Source: Bacteroidetes bacterium UKL13-3 (lineage in GTDB: Bacteria; Bacteroidota; Bacteroidia; UKL13-3). Taken from it: 64,000 bases of DNA. The stretch spans positions 248,001 through 312,000 of the forward strand of contig CP012155.1 in NCBI GenBank assembly GCA_001602415.1, given 5' to 3'. Under the pieces are notes generated by a model. It saw only the letters and a list, made by a program, of their open reading frames with translations. It was not told where the DNA came from and searched no databases. Every line of letters starts with the position of its first letter. Position 1 is the stretch's first letter. Below are positions 59,976 to 64,000 of this stretch, in pieces. The translations under genes and the position numbers were made by a program.

Positions 59976-60848
59976 CTAATAAAAGCGAGGACATCGAACC
60001 GCTCTACCTCTGGAGGATCTCGGTCCTTTGGGCCAAATTCGGTATGATACCGTAATTCCGTATATCATATAGATATCTGTAATGTAGTCAATCTTTCCGC
60101 GGGGCTTACCTTCAAAAATTGTTGAGATTTGGGTTTCTTGATTCATGCTGTTTTGGTTACGAACAGACATTATTCGAGCATCGTCAGACGGTAGACTTTC
60201 TAGGTTCGGGTATTTTGCATCTCCTACTACGTCATCTAACCTTGATGTTGAGGTTAAACGTGTTCCCAATTCGAATCCGATTTGCCAATTTTTGCTAAGG
60301 TAATATCGCACACCTATACCAATTGGCAAGGCAATAGCAATAGGTAGATAGGATGTTCCATCCGTGCGTAAAGGTCTGAGGGAAATTGGTTTGCCCGTAA
60401 TTGGGTGAATGGCTTTGGGGTCGAAATAAAATAGGCCTATACCGCCCAAAACGTATGGTACAAAACGGGTGTACATTTTTCTCCCCTTGTTTAAATCGGG
60501 TATTAAGTTGTATTCTATCATTCCTGAAACTTCAATTACATCAGAATAAAAAGCGAAGTTTCTGTCCCTTTGCCATTTTGTGTCGCTTGTTCTAGCCAAG
60601 TTGGAATCGGCACCTTCAACCCTGCAATACATCAAATTACCTCTAAATGATATTTTTTTGTTAATATGGTAACGCATGAAAACGCCATATCCTGGACCAA
60701 TGGTTTTGAGTTGAATAGTGGTTACAATATCACCATAGTAATAAGATCCTCCTGCGAGAAAGCCTAATTCCGTTTTTTGGGCATTTGAATTAAACGTTGA
60801 TATAAAAAGTATAAGTATAACGTATGAACTACGGGCTACAAATTTCAT
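59976..60848 (-). CDS. DUF6089 family outer-membrane protein (first of three)
   Basis: 290 residues: signal peptide (VILILFISTFNSNAQ), ELGFLAGGSYYYGDIVTT, FMRYHINKKISFRGNLMYCRVEGADSN, SDVIEVSGMIEYNLIPD, NWQIGFELGTRLTSTSRLDDVVGD and the ending RCPRFY. The shared C-R-F-Y type ends show that the three genes arose by tandem duplication. It is first in the run toward uppS; the 167-bp gap upstream to nadK probably holds its promoter. Confidence 0.85.
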   Translation of the reverse strand: MKFVARSSYVILILFISTFNSNAQKTELGFLAGGSYYYGDIVTTIQLKTIGPGYGVFMRYHINKKISFRGNLMYCRVEGADSNLARTSDTKWQRDRNFAFYSDVIEVSGMIEYNLIPDLNKGRKMYTRFVPYVLGGIGLFYFDPKAIHPITGKPISLRPLRTDGTSYLPIAIALPIGIGVRYYLSKNWQIGFELGTRLTSTSRLDDVVGDAKYPNLESLPSDDARIMSVRNQNSMNQETQISTIFEGKPRGKIDYITDIYMIYGITVSYRIWPKGPRSSRGRAVRCPRFY

Positions 60849-61015
60849 TTTGGTTGCTTAAAGGTGCAAAATATAACTAATTAAAAATTCAATTGCCATT
60901 AAGGTATTACTAAGTAACGCTTATCCTCTTTAAGTGGCTTTTTAAAGTATTTGAATAGAAGCACTAGGTTCGTTATTTTGAAGTTTTATTCGTGTTTGGT
61001 ATGGGAAGGCTGATT

Positions 61016-61900
61016 TTAAATATTGCGATTATCAATACCCCACATGAGCTTTTTGCGTAGCGTGTTTAGGTAATTCTCTTCATTAAAACGAACTAATGGA
61101 AACTTGAAATTGGCTCTTTTAATTGCCAGTTGTACGGATGATGTGATACTTTCAGAACGAGAATCGAGTGTGATTAAAAATCCGGTACTGCGCCCTTCAA
61201 TCTCAAATGAAATTACATGTTCATCTGAAATAACCATCGGTCTTACATTTAAGTTATGTGGTGCAATAGGGGTGATAACTAAACTGTTTGATGTAGGATA
61301 TAAAATAGGTCCGCCACAGCTTAATGAATAACCGGTAGATCCTGTAGGCGTTGATATAATCAATCCATCCGACCAATATGAATTGAGGTATTCTCCATTT
61401 ACATAGGTGTGAATGGTAATCATGGATGATGAATCTTTCTTATGAATCACAAAATCATTCAGCGCATAATTTACACCATCAAATAACGGAACACTGGTTT
61501 CTAGTTGCAGCACCGATCGGTAATCAATAGAAAAATGACCCTTTACCAAATTATCAATGGCTCGCTTAATATCAGCTTTTGATTCGCCTGCTAAAAAACC
61601 TAACCTACCGGTATTGATGCCTAAAACAGGAATTGGTTTTTTAAACATATAAACCATGGTATCCAATATGGTTCCATCGCCACCTAATACAATAAAAAAA
61701 TCGGGTTCGCTGATGTTTAAATCACTTTGTGAAGAAAACGTATCCGTTTTGCGCGGTTTAACACCGGATGCCACACATTGAGCTAAAAATACTTCCTCTG
61801 TAACGAAATCAATATCTTTTTCCAGCAGATAATCATACAACGATTGAATGAATGGTGCGTTCTCCTTTTTAAATACCCTTCCGTAAATGGCAATTTTCAT
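61016..61900 (-). CDS. nadK: NAD kinase
   Basis: 294 residues. FIVLGGDGTILDTMVYM carries the GGDG catalytic loop; INTGRLGFLAG, the NDFVIHKKDSS segment and SDGLIISTPTGSTGYSLSCGGPI (NE/D and GST motifs) complete the fold. It phosphorylates NAD to NADP in the cytosol. It lies 18 bp after the CBS gene, the order CBS-nadK-(DUF6089)-uppS-bamA being a familiar Bacteroidota arrangement. Confidence 0.96.
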   Translation of the reverse strand: MKIAIYGRVFKKENAPFIQSLYDYLLEKDIDFVTEEVFLAQCVASGVKPRKTDTFSSQSDLNISEPDFFIVLGGDGTILDTMVYMFKKPIPVLGINTGRLGFLAGESKADIKRAIDNLVKGHFSIDYRSVLQLETSVPLFDGVNYALNDFVIHKKDSSSMITIHTYVNGEYLNSYWSDGLIISTPTGSTGYSLSCGGPILYPTSNSLVITPIAPHNLNVRPMVISDEHVISFEIEGRSTGFLITLDSRSESITSSVQLAIKRANFKFPLVRFNEENYLNTLRKKLMWGIDNRNI

Positions 61901-61918
61901 TGTTTTGTTGTTAACCTA

Positions 61919-62578
61919 TTATGTGTTAAGATATTTAATAAGCCACTCATATCGGGTGCTAAAATCGCTTGATTGATCCATTGATTGGTGAACGGAATGA
62001 ATGCGGTATTGGTAGCGTTCAAGCGTTTGAACGATTGTGTTCAATTCGGGGCGATTTAGTTTGAGTGATACCAACACTTTTGAAAAATTTCCGGGTAACG
62101 TATTTACGAAAACATTTAAAATTTTAGCATCGTTGTATTCAACAATACGCGACAATTCCGCCAATGAATAATCTTGGGGTGTCATTTCTAATACAATTAT
62201 ACCTCCGGGTTGTGTGAGCGATGATGATTTGTATACTTGAACAATCTCTTTCACCGAAACTACACCTTTATATTCGGCTTCTTCATCACTAATTGCAATA
62301 ACGGTAAAACCGGTATCGGCCATTAATTTCATTATTTCAAAAAAATGCTGGCCTTTGTTGGCGTATAGTTGAACCAATGGTTGAATAATTTTCTCAACTT
62401 TTGTTTTACCTGATTGGTTGTTAATATCGTCATACGAAACATAACCCAATAGTTTTCCGTTATCCACTACCGGTAAATGAAAAACTTTCCAATCAGACAT
62501 AAACACTAAAGCACTTTCGCAAGAGTCTGTTTTTTTGAGCGGAAAAATATCATTTGATAGGAGTTCTTCGGCAAACAT
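61919..62578 (-). CDS. CBS-domain protein
   Basis: 219 residues. Two CBS motifs fill the first ~130 residues (FPLKKTDSCESALVFMSDWKVFHLPVVDNGKLLGYVSYDDI and a second ending YKGVVSVKEIV). The C-terminal part (about 145-215: IIVLEMTPQDYSLAELSRIVEYNDAKIL) resembles an ACT-like fold. CBS pairs bind adenine nucleotides, so it may tune a neighbouring activity such as NAD kinase; this is inference from position. It is separated from the hydrolase gene by 1 bp. Confidence 0.85.
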   Translation of the reverse strand: MFAEELLSNDIFPLKKTDSCESALVFMSDWKVFHLPVVDNGKLLGYVSYDDINNQSGKTKVEKIIQPLVQLYANKGQHFFEIMKLMADTGFTVIAISDEEAEYKGVVSVKEIVQVYKSSSLTQPGGIIVLEMTPQDYSLAELSRIVEYNDAKILNVFVNTLPGNFSKVLVSLKLNRPELNTIVQTLERYQYRIHSVHQSMDQSSDFSTRYEWLIKYLNT

Positions 62579-62579
62579 G

Positions 62580-63344
62580 TTATAATTTTATTATTCGCTG
62601 ATAAAATGAATCAACTATAGTGTTAAACTCTTTATGGCGTTCCATCATAGGCGCGTGGCCACATTCATTCAATAAATGTAGCTCCGAGTCGGGTAATAAC
62701 TGATGAAATTCTTCTCCAACTTCTGGAGGAGTTATGGTATCATTTTTTCCCCATATCAAACAAACAGGCTGAGTAATTTGAGGTATATCTTTTCGCATAT
62801 TATGACGTATAGCCGATTTGGCCATCATCAAAATTCGAAGCACCTTTCCTTTATCATTAAGGGTATCAAATACCTCATCTACTAAAGCATCTGTTGCTGT
62901 TGCCGGATCATAAAAAGTAAGTGCAACCTTTTGCCTTATAAATTCTTTATCTCCTTTTTTAGGGTAACTTCCTCCCATTGCATTCTCGTACAAACCAGAA
63001 CTTCCTGTAAGTACTAGGGAAGTAATTTTTTGAGGGTGCTTGCGGATGTATACCAAAGCTACATGTCCACCTAACGAATTGCCTAAAAAATGCACTTTGT
63101 TAAACTTTTTGTAGGTAATAAAGTCGTGAATAAAATCAGACAATCCTTCAACACTCAATTTTAAAATATTCATTTCAAAAATGGGCATGAGTGGAATAAC
63201 AACTTTATACCTTTTCGAAAAGTGATCCAACACATCTTTCCAATTGCTCAGTGCACCAAATAAACCATGTAAAAGTAAAAGCACTTCTCCTTCACCCTGC
63301 TCGATGTAGCTGAATTTATCTTCTTTTCTTACCTGAATATCCAT
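62580..63344 (-). CDS. Alpha/beta-fold hydrolase
   Basis: 254 residues from MDIQVRKEDKFSYIEQG. LLLLHGLFGALSNW supplies the oxyanion-hole HG, GNSLGGHVAL the nucleophile elbow (Ser), WGKNDTITPP the Asp and LNECGHAPMMERH the catalytic His. Cytosolic; the substrate is unknown. The longer frame (start 63452) would overlap the glutamine amidotransferase gene by 67 bp and adds 36 unconserved residues, so the start at 63344 was chosen. Confidence 0.9.
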   Translation of the reverse strand: MDIQVRKEDKFSYIEQGEGEVLLLLHGLFGALSNWKDVLDHFSKRYKVVIPLMPIFEMNILKLSVEGLSDFIHDFITYKKFNKVHFLGNSLGGHVALVYIRKHPQKITSLVLTGSSGLYENAMGGSYPKKGDKEFIRQKVALTFYDPATATDALVDEVFDTLNDKGKVLRILMMAKSAIRHNMRKDIPQITQPVCLIWGKNDTITPPEVGEEFHQLLPDSELHLLNECGHAPMMERHKEFNTIVDSFYQRIIKL

Positions 63345-63385
63345 TAATCTTGTATGTAAACAAATCAAATATATGCAAAAAAAAC

Positions 63386-63964
63386 TTACTGCTTGGGTGT
63401 TGCTGCTAATAAAAAGTTTTTTATCATGGTTACTCCATATTCTGTTTGGCATGATTCAGGATGAAACTGAATTCCCCATATTGGTAATTGCTTGTGCTTT
63501 AAAGCCATTACCTCGTTTTGAGATGATTTAGCAATGACCGACAAACATTCTGGCATTTGGGTAAGTAGGAGTGAATGGTATCGTGTGGCACTAAATGTTT
63601 GTGGAACGCTATGGAAAAGTTCATCCTGAGTGTGTAATATAGAATCTACTTTTCCATGCATTGGAAAAGCTGCCTTTACTAGTGTGGCTCCAAAAAATTC
63701 GCCAATGGCTTGATGTCCGAGACATACACCTAAAATGGGTTTGTGTTGGAAGGACTGTTCAATAACCTTCATTAACAATCCGGCATCTTTGGGTGCTTGC
63801 GGACCCGGTGATAGAACGATTGCATCAAACAATTGAAGGTTATTAAAAACGTCTAAATCATCATTTCTTAAAACCTTGCAAACTGCCTCGTGTTGCTCAA
63901 TATAGTCCTTGAGCATGTAGGTAAATGAATCGTAATTATCCAACAGCAAAACAGTTAACGGCAT
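63386..63964 (-). CDS. Anthranilate/aminodeoxychorismate synthase glutamine amidotransferase subunit
   Basis: 192 residues of the class I glutamine amidotransferase family. LLLDNYDSFTYML at the start, LSPGPQAPKDAG, nucleophile Cys81 in LGVCLGHQA, and His168/Glu170 in IQFHPESCQTEYG form the triad. It supplies ammonia to TrpE or PabB, making anthranilate or 4-amino-4-deoxychorismate; neither partner lies in the window, so TrpG versus PabA cannot be decided. It ends 41 bp before the hydrolase gene. Confidence 0.9.
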   Translation of the reverse strand: MPLTVLLLDNYDSFTYMLKDYIEQHEAVCKVLRNDDLDVFNNLQLFDAIVLSPGPQAPKDAGLLMKVIEQSFQHKPILGVCLGHQAIGEFFGATLVKAAFPMHGKVDSILHTQDELFHSVPQTFSATRYHSLLLTQMPECLSVIAKSSQNEVMALKHKQLPIWGIQFHPESCQTEYGVTMIKNFLLAATPKQ

Positions 63965-64000
63965 GTTACTTTTTCAATAAATTTCTTTTCACCAAAACAA

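Noticed and set aside
62580-63452. The longer start for the alpha/beta hydrolase.
   Set aside because: It would overlap the amidotransferase gene and adds residues not expected in this fold; 63344 begins right at the first predicted strand.
1-64000. tRNA, rRNA, CRISPR arrays, insertion sequences, integrases.
   Set aside because: I looked for T-loop GGTTCGA-type strings, regular spaced repeats, transposase or integrase motifs and found none; a covariance-model scan would be needed to exclude small RNAs.

Overview
The window is about 64 kb of an AT-rich Bacteroidota chromosome. The signs are several secreted proteins ending in type IX secretion (T9SS) type A sorting domains, Bacteroidota-restricted families (DUF4293, DUF6089), the uppS-bamA-ompH-ompH cluster, TAnnTTTG-type -7 promoter elements and no Shine-Dalgarno-like leaders. 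A free-living member of the Chitinophagales, Sphingobacteriales or Cytophagales is likely; the order cannot be fixed from sequence alone. I saw no rRNA, tRNA, CRISPR array, complete insertion sequence or prophage.

Layout. (1) 1-11.7 kb: two tandem paralogous secreted beta-helix proteins, the second 3041 residues long, each followed by a near-identical terminator. (2) 11.9-14.1 kb: a small accessory cassette (DUF2188 protein plus TIR-like/deoxyribosyltransferase-like protein) behind two RNA-type dyads, then a DUF808 membrane protein. (3) 14.3-18.8 kb: RidA, divergent from a degenerate hydroxyacyl-CoA dehydrogenase-like protein, an M1 and an M28 secreted peptidase. (4) 18.9-20.7 kb: decayed T9SS genes. 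(5) 20.7-26.2 kb, minus strand: outer-membrane protein, acyl-CoA synthetase, def, ruvX, thiL, DUF4293. (6) 26.3-33.0 kb, plus strand: thiolase, YoeB-type toxin-antitoxin pair, truA, ABC exporter, TPR membrane protein, sucD. (7) 33-38.4 kb: a pseudogene, cystathionine gamma-synthase, TerB-like protein, prmA, a lipoprotein relic, kbl. (8) 38.5-45.6 kb: a TonB-dependent receptor and a 1292-residue T9SS protein, each preceded by 11-bp-periodic TTAAC direct repeats at the same distance from the -7 element. (9) 45.6-49.8 kb: thiamine pyrophosphokinase and two pseudogenes, with a diverged repeat on either side. (10) 49.8-53.8 kb: histidine kinase, cyclase, RluD-type pseudouridine synthase, inositol monophosphatase. 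(11) 53.8-64 kb, minus strand: the envelope-biogenesis cluster trpG/pabA-like, hydrolase, CBS, nadK, three DUF6089, uppS, bamA, two ompH/skp.

The most interesting candidate system is region 8. Two adjacent but separately terminated genes, an outer-membrane TonB receptor and a large secreted or surface protein, share a PhoB/PhoP-like operator architecture: pentamers at exact 11-bp steps, the promoter-proximal one 26 bp upstream of the -7 element in both. This predicts co-induction, probably by phosphate starvation, and a surface capture/import pair. A second candidate is the DUF2188/TIR-like cassette in region 2. A third theme is gene decay: at least four envelope or secreted genes carry stops, frameshifts or lost starts, while neighbouring housekeeping genes are intact.
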